Of a stretch of DNA of 64,000 nucleotides, positions 28,454 through 37,712 are shown in pieces (the first letter of the stretch is position 1; the number at the start of each line of letters is the position of its first letter). This stretch comes from Paulinella micropora. Taxonomy: Eukaryota; Cercozoa; Imbricatea; Euglyphida. The translations under genes were made by a program, and so were the position numbers. The notes beneath the pieces were generated by a model. It had not been told where the DNA came from. It worked only from the letters and a program-made list of their open reading frames with translations, and ran no database searches. The DNA is taken from assembly GCA_009731375.1 (NCBI GenBank), contig BJOX01000238.1, positions 543,110 through 607,109 of the forward strand, written 5' to 3'.

Positions 28454-28770
28454 CCCCCCCGCGCCCCCTCGCCCCACTACAACTACGTTCTTCTTCTTCT
28501 TCTTCTTCTTCTTCTTCTTCTTCTTCCTTCTTCTTCCTTCTTCTTCTTCCTCCCCCTCCTCCCCCTCCTCCTCCTTCTCCTCCTTCTTCTTCTTCTTCTT
28601 CTTCTTTTTCTTTGTGTTGTGCGCGCGTGTGTGTGTGTGTTGTGTGTGTGTGTGTGTGTTGTGTTGTGTTGTGTTGTGTTGTGTGCGTGTGTTGTGTGTA
28701 TGTGTGTGTTTGTGTTTATGTATGTATGTGTGTATGTGTGTCTTTGTGTCTGTGTAGTGGTGGTGGTGGT

Positions 28771-28804
<34 letters not shown>

Positions 28805-28880
28805 TGTGTGTATGTGTGTGTTTGTGTGTATGTATGTGTGTGTGTGTGTGTGTTTGTGTCTGTGTGGTGGTGGTGGTGGC

Positions 28881-28914
<34 letters not shown>

Positions 28915-29006
28915 TTGTGTTGTATGCGTGTATTGTGTGTATGTGTGTGTTTGTGTGTATGTATGTGTGTGTGTGTGTGTTTGTGTCTGTGTGGTGGTGG
29001 TGGTGG
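28454..29006. repeat. (CTT)n, (GT)n and (GGT)n arrays
   Basis: Pyrimidine-rich CTT/CCT array to 28,610, then (GT)n with TATG variants and three (GGT)n blocks, ending at the next gap. Confidence 0.85.
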
Positions 29007-29721
29007 NNNNNNNNNNNNNNNNNNNNNNNNNNNNNNNNNNNNNNNNNNNNNNNNNNNNNNNNNNNNNNNNNNNNNNNNNNNNNNNNNNNNNNNNNNNNNN
29101 NNNNNNNNNNNNNNNNNNNNNNNNNNNNNNNNNNNNNNNNNNNNNNNNNNNNNNNNNNNNNNNNNNNNNNNNNNNNNNNNNNNNNNNNNNNNNNNNNNNN
29201 NNNNNNNNNNNNNNNNNNNNNNNNNNNNNNNNNNNNNNNNNNNNNNNNNNNNNNNNNNNNNNNNNNNNNNNNNNNNNNNNNNNNNNNNNNNNNNNNNNNN
29301 NNNNNNNNNNNNNNNNNNNNNNNNNNNNNNNNNNNNNNNNNNNNNNNNNNNNNNNNNNNNNNNNNNNNNNNNNNNNNNNNNNNNNNNNNNNNNNNNNNNN
29401 NNNNNNNNNNNNNNNNNNNNNNNNNNNNNNNNNNNNNNNNNNNNNNNNNNNNNNNNNNNNNNNNNNNNNNNNNNNNNNNNNNNNNNNNNNNNNNNNNNNN
29501 NNNNNNNNNNNNNNNNNNNNNNNNNNNNNNNNNNNNNNNNNNNNNNNNNNNNNNNNNNNNNNNNNNNNNNNNNNNNNNNNNNNNNNNNNNNNNNNNNNNN
29601 NNNNNNNNNNNNNNNNNNNNNNNNNNNNNNNNNNNNNNNNNNNNNNNNNNNNNNNNNNNNNNNNNNNNNNNNNNNNNNNNNNNNNNNNNNNNNNNNNNNN
29701 NNNNNNNNNNNNNNNNNNNNN
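29007..29721. other. Assembly gap
   Basis: 715 N residues. Confidence 0.99.
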
Positions 29722-29761
<40 letters not shown>

Positions 29762-29911
29762 TAAAAAGGAGGGAAAATTTTTTTAAGAACGAAGAAAAAC
29801 AGAAAAGTAAGCGGTATGATGGAAATGTGGATAAAGTCGATAACATAGCAAGAAGCTAAAAGACGACCATCTATGTGTAATGTCGTGCGCACACACACAC
29901 ACACTCCCCCC

Positions 29912-29956
<45 letters not shown>

Positions 29957-30012
29957 AACTCATACACATTGACACACATAAAGTACTGATTTTTCACTAT
30001 ATAGAAATTATT

Positions 30013-30083
<71 letters not shown>

Positions 30084-30511
30084 TGTGTCTGTTGTTGTTG
30101 TTGTTGTTGCTCTTGTTGTTCTTCTTCTTGTGTGTGTGTCTGTGTGTGTGTGTGTGTGTGTGTAGTGTGTGTGTAGTGTGTGTAGTGTGTGTGTGTGTGT
30201 GTGTGTGTGTGTTGTGTGTATGTGTTCGTTGTTTGTGTGAGTGTGTGTGTGTGTGTGTGTGTGTTTGTGTGCGTGTATGTATGTATGTATGTATGTATGT
30301 ATGTATGTATGTATCTATGTATGTATGTATGTATGTATGTTAGGTATGTGTGTGTGTGTGTTGTGTGTGTGTGTGTGTGTGTGTGTTGTGTCTGTGTTGT
30401 CTGTGTTGTCTCTGTGTTATGTGTGTGTGTGTGTGTCTGTGCGTTGCATGTCGTGTGTGTGTGTCCTGTGTGTGTCGTATGTGTGTGTGTCGTGTGTGTG
30501 TCGTGTGTGTG

Positions 30512-30546
<35 letters not shown>

Positions 30547-30604
30547 GTGTGTGTGTCATGTGTGTGTGTGTGTGTTCATCATCCAAAATGCTGCGGCTGC
30601 GGAT
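29722..30604. repeat. Poly-A, (CT)n, (GA)n, (GTT)n and (GT)n arrays
   Basis: Starts with 37 A residues, then about 190 bp unique with a (CT)n tract, (GA)n at 30,013-30,080, (GTT)n, and (GT)n with (TATG)n to 30,573. Repeats only. Confidence 0.85.
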
Positions 30605-30619
30605 GCGGTTGTTTACATA

Positions 30620-30907
30620 GGATAGATAGATATGCACTCCAGCCCCTTTGGGGGTCACGACACAAAATTCCATTTCAGAATTCTGCCCCAAACTCTGCTC
30701 GTCTTCGAGCTCTGCCCCCACTTCGATGCCCGTCCCCTGGCCATACTGCGAGTCCTGTTCCCGTTGCTCCCGCACGAAAGCAGCCTTGTCCAACTTTTGC
30801 TTTTTTGCTTTCCTTGAAGAGTCCCGGCGGCAAATTGCCTGCTGGGACATCTTTCCAGATTTTGGTTTCCCCTTCCGCTTTCGACCCAGGGGCGACTTGC
30901 CTGGCAT
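30620..30907 (-). other. Possible coding exon of unknown host or transposon gene
   Basis: The minus strand has an open frame from an ATG at 30,907 down to about 30,600 with non-repetitive, coding-like composition. It starts Met-Pro-Gly-Lys, is strongly basic over the first 40 residues (KRKGKPKSGK and RKAKKQK, nuclear-localisation-like), then acidic and Gln-rich, and ends in sequence that passes into the (GT)n array. I do not recognise the family. It may be the first exon of a gene or a transposase N-terminus, or chance. Confidence 0.3.
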
Positions 30908-31315
30908 AGCGCGGAAACCTCCTCAGCACTTCGAGTTGGGAAAAACCGAAAAAAATATCGGTAGGGACGGCACAGAAAACGGTTCTGACCTGGCCCGGCC
31001 TGAACATTTTTTAGTAGTGAACGCTCAGAAAACTACATAAATGGGTCTCCCTGGTGTGAAAAGAGTGTTTTTCTTCTTAAAATGACTTTCAATAATAAAA
31101 CATCAAACATCTATATTAGGACCCATCCTTAAATATATATATATATATACTGAGTCTTTTTCCGACCCTTATATTTTTCATTTCCCGTTAACACTTGAAT
31201 TCGAATTCAAATTCAAATGTCACGTAGTAAAAAAATTATTCTTCTCAGCCACAATTCAACATTCAAGCTTTCTCATAAAAAAAACTGAACAAAAAAATTT
31301 TAAAAACCCTATTGT
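30908..31315. other. Unique AT-rich DNA
   Basis: No gene seen. Contains TTCGAATTCAAATTCAAATG-type short palindromes near 31,199 and a short (AT)n at 31,134. Confidence 0.5.
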
Positions 31316-31319
31316 TTAA

Positions 31320-31469
31320 GTTCCCAGACCCAGTGTTACCAATTGGTAATTTTTGCTAAAATTTCACGCAAACCCCGGCGGCTCAGACTGTTTCCAATTG
31401 GTAACAAAAAATCATATGGTCACCAATTGGTAACAAAAATTACGGGGGCCAATTGGAAACTCTGGGAAC
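31320..31469. mobile_element. piggyBac-type MITE, 150 bp
   Basis: Flanked on both sides by TTAA (31,316-31,319 and 31,470-31,473), the duplicated target of piggyBac elements. The ends are inverted repeats (GTTCCCAGAC on the left; GTTCCCAGAG read inward from the right). The interior holds four palindromic CCAATTGG motifs, most within GTTACCAATTGGTAAC-like contexts. There is no coding capacity, so it would need a transposase in trans. Its sequence differs from the piggyBac element at 54,207-57,180, so that is probably not its direct parent. Confidence 0.75.
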
Positions 31470-31473
31470 TTAA

Positions 31474-31607
31474 ACTTTCAGGTGACACTATACGTAAAAA
31501 GTGCCCCCGTTTTACCAACGCTTAAAATGCTCAAAAAAACATATGAACACCTATGCGCAATGAAATTACATATGAAAATTATTAACGATAGTAATATATA
31601 TATATAT
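31474..31607. other. AT-rich DNA between MITE and PLV
   Basis: About 115 bp of unique sequence ending in an (AT)n tract that abuts the virus. Confidence 0.6.
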
Positions 31608-31989
31608 ATTTATGTATATGGACAGGTCCATTCATATATCATAATACAAGCACTAAAAACACATAAAACACACACAGGAAGACAGAAAACAAACCTTTGT
31701 TTTACAAAAACACACATTTCTTTAACAACTAATTCATCAAACAAAGCACACTAAGAGAGATTTAGACGAAATAACAACAAAATCATATTTTTATGAAACT
31801 TCGTTTAAATATGATTTTGTTGTTATTTCGTCTAAATCTCTCTTAGTGTGCTTTGTTTGTTGAATTAGTTGTTAAAGAAATGTGTGTTTTTGTAAAACAA
31901 AGGTTTGTTTTCTGTCTTCCTGTGTGTGTTTTATGTGTTTTTAGTGCTTGTATTATGATATATGAATGGACCTGTCCATATACATAAAT
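31608..31989. repeat. PLV left end palindrome
   Basis: Arms 31,608-31,790 and 31,807-31,989 pair almost perfectly over 183 bp around a 16-nt centre. Each arm contains ATGGACAGGTCCAT, itself a short palindrome. Such a structure can form a very long hairpin and resembles the replicated junction of a hairpin telomere. Confidence 0.9.
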
Positions 31990-32143
31990 GATCACACACA
32001 TAAAAATGTATTTATTATTAAATTACCTTTTTGAAGTCTTCTCCAGTATTCTTAGCCTACCACACACACACAACAAGTATGGTAGATAAAATTCATTTGA
32101 AATGAAGAGTGCTTTCGCCAAATTTTTTAAAATTGAAAACACA

Positions 32144-32656
32144 CTAGTTTATACTCCTATGTGCGAAATAGTAGTTAGAACTACTTTTATTCAATTCTTT
32201 GTCTTTTATATTTCTCATATGACTGAATAATTTCTGATGATTTTTTCCACTATCAATCATCTTTCGTGCTTTTATTTCATCATCAAGTCCCATTGGTTGA
32301 TTTTCCGCACTTAACCAATGTTCAAATTATCTTAATTGTTTCTTCTTTCGTTCTTCTTCTCTCTTTTTTTCCCGTTTCATTTGTTCAATTTTTTCCTTTC
32401 GCTCTACATTATCATTACATTTATTAAGCAATTCTTCAATAGCACTCGCCTTATTCATACAATCTTTCCTTTCTTTTTCTAATTGTATTCTTTTTCGTTC
32501 TAATTTACTTATATTATCATATTTGACATCATTATTTGCTTTATAAGATATTAACTTTTGTTTTCCTTTATCTTGTAATTTCTCCAACCATTTATTGTGT
32601 TCTTCTCTTTCAACATATTCAATATTATCATCATTGATACTTCCGTCCTCACTCAT
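32144..32656 (-). pseudogene. TIR gene A, left copy with early stop
   Basis: Left copy of the charged coiled-coil gene that is intact at 53,024-53,536. The two copies match closely, but here codon TTA is changed to TAA at about 32,327-32,329, ending the protein after 109 of 170 residues (after the Lys-rich KKKQLR segment). The downstream frame remains open to the original stop at 32,144, so the nonsense change looks recent or is a sequencing error. It diverges from TIR gene B across a shared upstream region. Function unknown. Confidence 0.7.
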
Positions 32657-32906
32657 TGCGAGATTGGGAAAAAGAAAGACTGAAAGCAGTCCAAGGCACG
32701 GCGGTCAGAATTTTGGCGGTGTGTATTTTTACCTCACCTTTCCCGTCTGAGGTGTCCGTCCAAAATAAGTAAAATGGAAAAATTAGACACGCGGGTCTAT
32801 TTCTCTCCCTCCATTTGTTTTTGCAACAATCAGAACCACTAGATTTTTTCTTGAGAATTCTTTGCATAATTGCTTTTTTCTCAAAGCCAAAAGTGCGAAC
32901 TCAAAA
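32657..32906. promoter_or_regulatory. Divergent promoter region between TIR genes A and B, left
   Basis: A 250-bp intergenic region between two outward-reading genes, duplicated at 52,774-53,023. It is GC-richer than the viral genes. A 72-codon frame crosses it but fits a non-coding spacer better. No specific element identified. Confidence 0.4.
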
Positions 32907-33353
32907 ATGTCGACAGAGGCCAAGACCGCCACAGAAGCAGAAGCAAAAGAAGCCACAGAGGCTCTCGTGGAAGTACTTCAGACACTGACGATCGACGCCT
33001 TTCAGGCACAGCTCAGCACTCGATTGATTCCAGAGTTTAAACATCGCGACCGACTTTATTTGTTATTCAAAAGGGATAAACCTCTAAACTTTCTCATAGA
33101 GTTTGATAATATGAGGCTAGCTGGCTTTGCTCAACAAGGTTATGCATATAAGGAGGCACGCTTCATCAAGTCAGCATCCAAGTCAGGAAAGGTTAATACG
33201 CTTCGGGGGTTGCATGTAATGGTCGTTAATCCCCTTCAAGAAACTCAGGAGGAGTTGTTTGTGTTCGCTCATCGCTCAAACCTGAACAAATATTTTGCTT
33301 CAATTGCTGATCCTATCAATGTTTACTTTACAATGGCCAACTTCGCTCCATAA
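32907..33353 (+). CDS. TIR gene B, left copy, unknown 148-aa protein
   Basis: Encodes a 148-residue protein duplicated at 52,327-52,773. I start it at the ATG at 32,907, which follows AACTCAAAA and opens an Ala/Glu/Thr-rich N-terminus (STEAKTATEAEAKEATEA). An in-frame ATG at 32,862 would add 15 residues. The remainder is a compact mixed alpha/beta-looking domain with FKHRDRLYLLFKRDK and FVFAHRSNLNKYF. No family recognised and no membrane segment. Base composition is nearer 45% GC, against AT-rich internal genes. Because it lies in the terminal repeat beside the palindrome, a role at the genome ends or early expression is possible, but that is inference. Confidence 0.7.
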   Translation: MSTEAKTATEAEAKEATEALVEVLQTLTIDAFQAQLSTRLIPEFKHRDRLYLLFKRDKPLNFLIEFDNMRLAGFAQQGYAYKEARFIKSASKSGKVNTLRGLHVMVVNPLQETQEELFVFAHRSNLNKYFASIADPINVYFTMANFAP

Positions 33354-33373
33354 TTAAAAGTAACTTGTATCCG

Positions 33374-33494
33374 NNNNNNNNNNNNNNNNNNNNNNNNNNN
33401 NNNNNNNNNNNNNNNNNNNNNNNNNNNNNNNNNNNNNNNNNNNNNNNNNNNNNNNNNNNNNNNNNNNNNNNNNNNNNNNNNNNNNNNNNNNNNN
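33374..33494. other. Assembly gap in left TIR
   Basis: 121 N residues. The right TIR shows about 360 bp at this place, including a poly-G tract and clustered TCCGAC repeats. Confidence 0.99.
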
Positions 33495-33504
33495 TTTGAA
33501 AAAA

Positions 33505-33665
33505 GGTCGCCAACGTCGGCCAACGTTGGACACCCCCCTTAATAAAACGAATTTTATTTAATCTCTCACTGCTATTTATGTTAGACTGCCAACGTTTACT
33601 TTTCAATCATTAATACCTCGGACAATGTAGTCATTAAGACCTCGGCCAACGTCGGACACGGCAAC
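33505..33665. repeat. Iteron-like repeats in left TIR
   Basis: Repeated blocks such as CGCCAACGTCGGCCAACGTT, CCTCGGACAATG and CCTCGGCCAACGTCGGACAC in about 160 bp. The matching part of the right TIR has more copies (51,791-52,168). They could be replication- or recombinase-binding sites. Confidence 0.6.
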
Positions 33666-33736
33666 CAAAGGAAAATTTACGACACCTGAGTATTTTAATT
33701 TAAAAAAATTATAGACTTGTCTAATATACACTGAGG

Positions 33737-35058
33737 ATGTGGAGCGAAGACGATAGAAAATTTGTTAGGCAGTTAAGAGTTGCTACTACAGAAAATAAAA
33801 TTTATGATGTTGTGTCGAACTTCTACGATAGTGAGTTGAAACCAAGTATCGCCTTTCATAATGCCATTATATCGCTATTTAGCACACCAACGAATGATGA
33901 AGAGGCACTTGAGGCACTAAAAGCCATACATCCCAAATATGCTATCGTGTATCCTAATTTGAACAGCAGAAGACAAAGACTTTCTGAGGTAAGAAAAAAA
34001 GCAATAGAACCTTATCAAAGTGAAAAGGTATATGAAATGAGCAAACTTGATAAGTATTTTAATCTGAATGAAGACGAGCGGATTGATATTGTTGAGGGGT
34101 ATAAAAAAGATGTCAAAGCAAAAAATGAACAAAAAATACAGATTGATGTTCGTGATGTAATGGCTAAAATGAACGATATGATATTAAGTAATGACCCTTA
34201 TCTTAAACTACTTGCTTTGATGATAGCAATTGGAGCGAGGCCCGTGGAAATATTTGATAAAAACACATACGAGTTGATACCAGATAAACCAAGTTGGTTG
34301 AGGGTAAATAATTTAGCAAAAAAGAGAGAAGGACAAGAAAAAAATTGGACTGAGAGACCTGTCGTCCTTTTTACTCCTGAATTCGTAATTGAACAAGTAA
34401 ATTCAATAAGGAACCACTTCAAAAAGAAAAAAGCAGTTATCATCAACAAAGAAGGCGTGCTTGATAAACAAAAGAATAATGAACTAAATAAAAGAATTAT
34501 TAAAATCTTTCCTTGGCTTTCGGAATACACACAGAAAAGTAGTATGTTGCGAAAACTTTATGCGAGTTTGTCGTATAGTAATTTTGCCAATCCGAAAATA
34601 GAGAATTTTAATACATGGGTTTCAAATGTTCTTGGTCATGGTGATATGTTGACTTCATTTAGTTATTCATGGGTTAATGTGGCCGACCCTGAAGAAATTA
34701 AGGCAGAAGGAATTAAAACAGAATTAGAGGAGTTAAGAAGAAAGATAGATTTATGTCTGAATTTAAATAATATTAATGAAACTGAAAGTGAAAACGGAGA
34801 AGAAGAAAGCAAATATCAACCATTAGGAAAAAAAGCAAGCAGAGATGATAAGTATAAATTGCTCGAACAGATTTACAACGACCACGGGGGAATAATAACA
34901 AATATTAAACTACGACATTAAGCAAGATTGGAGCCGTTATTGTTGATAAGTTTATCAAAGAGAAGAAAGAAGTGCCACAAGAAGAAGCCGCGACAGAGGA
35001 AGTAAAAGCACCATTACGGAGAAGCACAAGAAATAAAAAAAAAGTTCAAAAAGATTAA
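33737..35058 (+). CDS. Tyrosine recombinase, telomere-resolvase-like
   Basis: The main frame ends at 34,921 (394 aa). It carries the tyrosine recombinase set: Arg168 in IGARPVEIF, Lys195/196, Arg272 in SSMLRKLYASLSY, His301 in LGHGD and Tyr310 in SFSYSW, nine residues after the His as in the family. Such enzymes cut and rejoin DNA through the Tyr. The long N-terminal part (about 150 residues), the spacing of the catalytic residues and the Arg-x2-Tyr pattern resemble telomere resolvases (protelomerases) more than lambda-type integrases; this subfamily call is tentative. A one-base shift near 34,905-34,925 would extend the protein by about 45 residues ending in a basic tail (RRSTRNKKK) to 35,058. 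There its stop overlaps that of the convergent gene. Start ATG 33,737 follows AATATACACTGAGG. Adjacent to the left TIR and its palindrome. Confidence 0.75.
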
Positions 35059-35330
35059 TACTTAACAACGATTAAAGACGGTTCGCCATATCTTGCTCTA
35101 ATATTAGACTCTCGTCTGTAGCAATTAATGGAACAGATTGTGAAAAACTGAACACCATCTACATTATCAATATCAACTGCTATAATAGGAGGATGTGATT
35201 GGAATGTGCGAGACAAACCGCATATATTGCAAAATTCTTTTCTATAATTCTGTTGGGACATTTCTGAATAAACAAATGTTCTTATGTGTCCAACTATATC
35301 ACTTGGCAAATCATGTATTATTATTGGCAT
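35055..35330 (-). CDS. Small zinc-finger-like protein, 91 aa
   Basis: 91 residues with FCNICG and a later CSINC pair, which suggests a single zinc-binding knuckle, after a hydrophobic start (MPIIIHDLPSDIVGHIR) that resembles an F-box-like helix. No family recognised with confidence. Its stop overlaps the end of the recombinase reading (shared bases 35,055-35,058, tail to tail). It shares a 24-bp AT-rich divergent promoter region with the structural protein gene starting at 35,355. Viral zinc-finger proteins of this size are often transcription factors, but nothing here proves that. Confidence 0.65.
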   Translation of the reverse strand: MPIIIHDLPSDIVGHIRTFVYSEMSQQNYRKEFCNICGLSRTFQSHPPIIAVDIDNVDGVQFFTICSINCYRRESNIRARYGEPSLIVVKY

Positions 35331-35354
35331 ATTTTATATAATATAAAATATAAA
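35331..35354. promoter_or_regulatory. Divergent AT-rich promoter
   Basis: 24 bp between two divergent start codons, made of TATATAATATAAAATATAAA. Both genes thus have a TATA-like element within 20 bp of their ATG, as do most genes of this virus. Confidence 0.5.
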
Positions 35355-36587
35355 ATGAACCTTTTTGGTCAAAGCACGAATACACCATCTTCATCAACTA
35401 CATCATCATCTTCTTCTTTATCAATAGATAGCATTAAAGATGCTTTACCAACAACTGCTTTTGGAGAATTGAGAACGGCCATTTTGTCGCCAGTATTACA
35501 AAATGTATTTACATATGGTATTAATACGCGATTCTTTGACAAAACGGGGACTAATGGCGGGGTGGTATCGTCTGCTAATTCAATGGCGGTTTTAACGACA
35601 TCCGCCTTAGGTAATTCAACAGCACAGATTAGGACTATTGAGCGAGCCAAATATAGAAGTGGCATGGGCTTAGTTGCTAGATTTTCCGCATTGTTTCCGT
35701 CATCTATCGCCGCAGATAGTTTCAATTGCGATATTGGCATAGGCACACCAGCAGACAATTTATGTTTTAGACAATCAAGTTTGGGAATGTCTGTTGTAAG
35801 AACGGCGGGAAGCGTAAAAAATGTGGTCAGTCAATATGCGTGGAATGTTGATAAATGTAATAATACTGGAAACTTCCCTACGATTGATTTTACTAAATTG
35901 AATGTGTTTGAAATAGTTGTTCAATATCTGGGTAGCGGTCAAATTACATTCAAAATTGAAAACCCGCGAACTGGACGAATGGAAGTAATTCATTCAATTA
36001 AATACGCGAGCACTGCTACTACTCCATCATTGGATCAAGCGGCGTTTGCTATTTATGCGAAGGCATATTCGTCAAGTCTTGGATCCGTTGTAATGAAAAC
36101 TGCTAGCATGTTTTTGGCAGTTGAAGGGAATATTGATCGGACTATTGCTATAACTAATTCGTATGATAATGTCAAGAGTATAGGATCAACTGAGAATGCC
36201 ATATTTACTATTAGAAACCGCGCCACATTCAACAGCAAAACGAATTACAACATAATCTACTTTGAGAATTTGTGTATCAGCAATTCAGATACTAAAACAT
36301 GTATCGCGAGAATTATTCTTAATACCACATTAGGAGGAACACCTTCTTATTCAAATTACGATACAAACACATCGTTAGCAGAGGTTGATACGGCAGGAAC
36401 TACAAGAACTGGCGGAAGTGTGATATTTACATATGTGTTGTCTGGAGGTTCGTCCATATACATTGATTTGTCTCAATATAATATCAAGATAGGACCAAGC
36501 AAGACTTTTACCGTATCCGCACAAAATACAAGCGGCGGAACTGCTAATATCTATGTTTCATTAAACTGGATTGAAGACCAGATTTAA
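35355..36587 (+). CDS. Putative virion protein, 410 aa
   Basis: 410 residues from ATG 35,355 (after ATAAAATATAAA). The N-terminus is a Ser/Thr-rich linker (about residues 8-25). The rest is rich in beta-strand-like, Gly/Thr/Asn-containing sequence typical of capsid-associated or receptor-binding proteins: VVQYLGSGQITFKIENP in the middle, and a C-terminal domain from about residue 285 ending TANIYVSLNWIEDQI. I do not recognise a named family. It lies next to the capsid genes but on the opposite strand. A fibre, spike or glycan-binding role is inferred from composition and position. Confidence 0.7.
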   Translation: MNLFGQSTNTPSSSTTSSSSSLSIDSIKDALPTTAFGELRTAILSPVLQNVFTYGINTRFFDKTGTNGGVVSSANSMAVLTTSALGNSTAQIRTIERAKYRSGMGLVARFSALFPSSIAADSFNCDIGIGTPADNLCFRQSSLGMSVVRTAGSVKNVVSQYAWNVDKCNNTGNFPTIDFTKLNVFEIVVQYLGSGQITFKIENPRTGRMEVIHSIKYASTATTPSLDQAAFAIYAKAYSSSLGSVVMKTASMFLAVEGNIDRTIAITNSYDNVKSIGSTENAIFTIRNRATFNSKTNYNIIYFENLCISNSDTKTCIARIILNTTLGGTPSYSNYDTNTSLAEVDTAGTTRTGGSVIFTYVLSGGSSIYIDLSQYNIKIGPSKTFTVSAQNTSGGTANIYVSLNWIEDQI

Positions 36588-36613
36588 ACAAAAAAGAATA
36601 CTTTTATTTATGC

Positions 36614-36841
36614 TTATTTATCAATTTTTTTTCTATCTCTATTGACATTTTTTTTTATATATTCAAAGTCCTTATCCTTGATTAATGCTTCGGTTAGTTG
36701 TGCGTGATTTGTCTTCAAATATTTGTAAAACTGGTCAATATTGACATCGCAGGGGATTTGTTCTTTATGTTGTCGTCTTCGTCGTGAGTTAATATTTTGT
36801 ATCAATGTCAATAGTATATCTAAATTTTGTATAAAAGTCAT
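36614..36841 (-). CDS. Small unknown protein, 75 aa
   Basis: 75 residues, helical and basic with an NSRRRRQ segment near residue 18 and a Lys-rich C-terminus. The upstream sequence AAACTATAAAATATA directly before the ATG fits the viral TATA-like start pattern. It lies just downstream of the minor capsid gene on the same strand. No family recognised. Confidence 0.6.
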   Translation of the reverse strand: MTFIQNLDILLTLIQNINSRRRRQHKEQIPCDVNIDQFYKYLKTNHAQLTEALIKDKDFEYIKKNVNRDRKKIDK

Positions 36842-36866
36842 TATATTTTATAGTTTTTCTTTTTTA

Positions 36867-37664
36867 TTACGCATGATACGCCTTCAAGAGAATACTAACC
36901 TCAAAGTTTAAAGGAACCTCCAAAACTTCACCGCCAGCATTTCTAATAACGATATCAATAGATCTTAAACTTTTTGTTGTATTAAATGGCACATAATCGG
37001 CAACATCGTTTGACGATTCAAAGTAGCACTGGACTCCATAGGGCTTATCTAAATTGCATTTACCAACGACAGAGAAATTACCCTTTGCTTCAACTAAACC
37101 AGACTGGTTCAATGCACGACTATGAACATAAACGGCCGTTTTACCGATTAAATTCACGATAGATTGCATTGTGCTACTCGCCGCCGCCGAAATATCGGCA
37201 GTTAGTCCTATCTTGTCTCTAATCGTGCTATTATCGTAATCAAAAGCATACGTATCACCAGTGAAAGCGAAATTCAATTTATTAACGGAGTTCAAAGTTA
37301 TAACTACGGAGTTAGGGGCAATTGCTGAATTAACCGCAGTTTGAAGAGCGGTAATAAATGTATCAATGGTGTATTGATTTTCTGTTACGATTGCCGTTTT
37401 TGTAGCAGATCCCGTTGTTTTAATCAATGTGAGAGTGTTGGCATAACTCTGTATGTTTGGGAAAACATTTGGAATGGAGATACTCTTTACGACATAAGCA
37501 CTGATTATATCAATATTACGACCAGTTGCTGGGAGATCAACAACGAAACGGCCATTGTGAGTAGAAGCGGATTTTGATTCTGTTTTATCACTTGAGGAGA
37601 CACGAAGGAGGAAATTTTTGCGGGTTCGCTTTTTGTCTTCTAAGTTGGAGATTGTAAAAGACAT
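36867..37664 (-). CDS. mCP: Minor capsid (penton) protein
   Basis: 265 residues. Position next to the major capsid gene, length and the C-terminal pattern (SIDIVIRNAGGEVLEVPLNF then a beta strand) match the single jelly-roll penton proteins of PLVs and virophages, which form the icosahedral vertices. The N-terminus has a basic segment (KKRTRKNFLLRVSSSDK) before the beta-rich domain. The ATG follows ATATTATAATATAGCA, the viral promoter-like motif. Intact frame, same strand as the capsid and ATPase genes, 48 bp after the major capsid stop, so probably co-expressed late. Confidence 0.8.
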   Translation of the reverse strand: MSFTISNLEDKKRTRKNFLLRVSSSDKTESKSASTHNGRFVVDLPATGRNIDIISAYVVKSISIPNVFPNIQSYANTLTLIKTTGSATKTAIVTENQYTIDTFITALQTAVNSAIAPNSVVITLNSVNKLNFAFTGDTYAFDYDNSTIRDKIGLTADISAAASSTMQSIVNLIGKTAVYVHSRALNQSGLVEAKGNFSVVGKCNLDKPYGVQCYFESSNDVADYVPFNTTKSLRSIDIVIRNAGGEVLEVPLNFEVSILLKAYHA

Positions 37665-37712
37665 TGCTATATTATAATATATTTTAATTTTTAATTTTTT
37701 TTAATTTTTTTT

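Larger units (their letters stand above)
31608..33709. repeat. PLV left terminal inverted repeat
   Basis: Matches the reverse complement of 51,741-54,095 from the outer palindrome through two genes to the AT-rich tract before the recombinase gene. A 121-N gap (33,374-33,494) stands for what is about 360 bp in the right copy. The left copy has a nonsense change in one gene. Confidence 0.9.

Noticed and set aside
28716-29846. Long frames across the 715-N gap
   Set aside because: Most of the frame is N; the rest is GT repeat and poly-A.
32649-32867. 72-codon frame between TIR genes A and B, also present at 52,813-53,031
   Set aside because: It fills the shared upstream region of two divergent genes and overlaps both gene starts. 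No coding features are seen.
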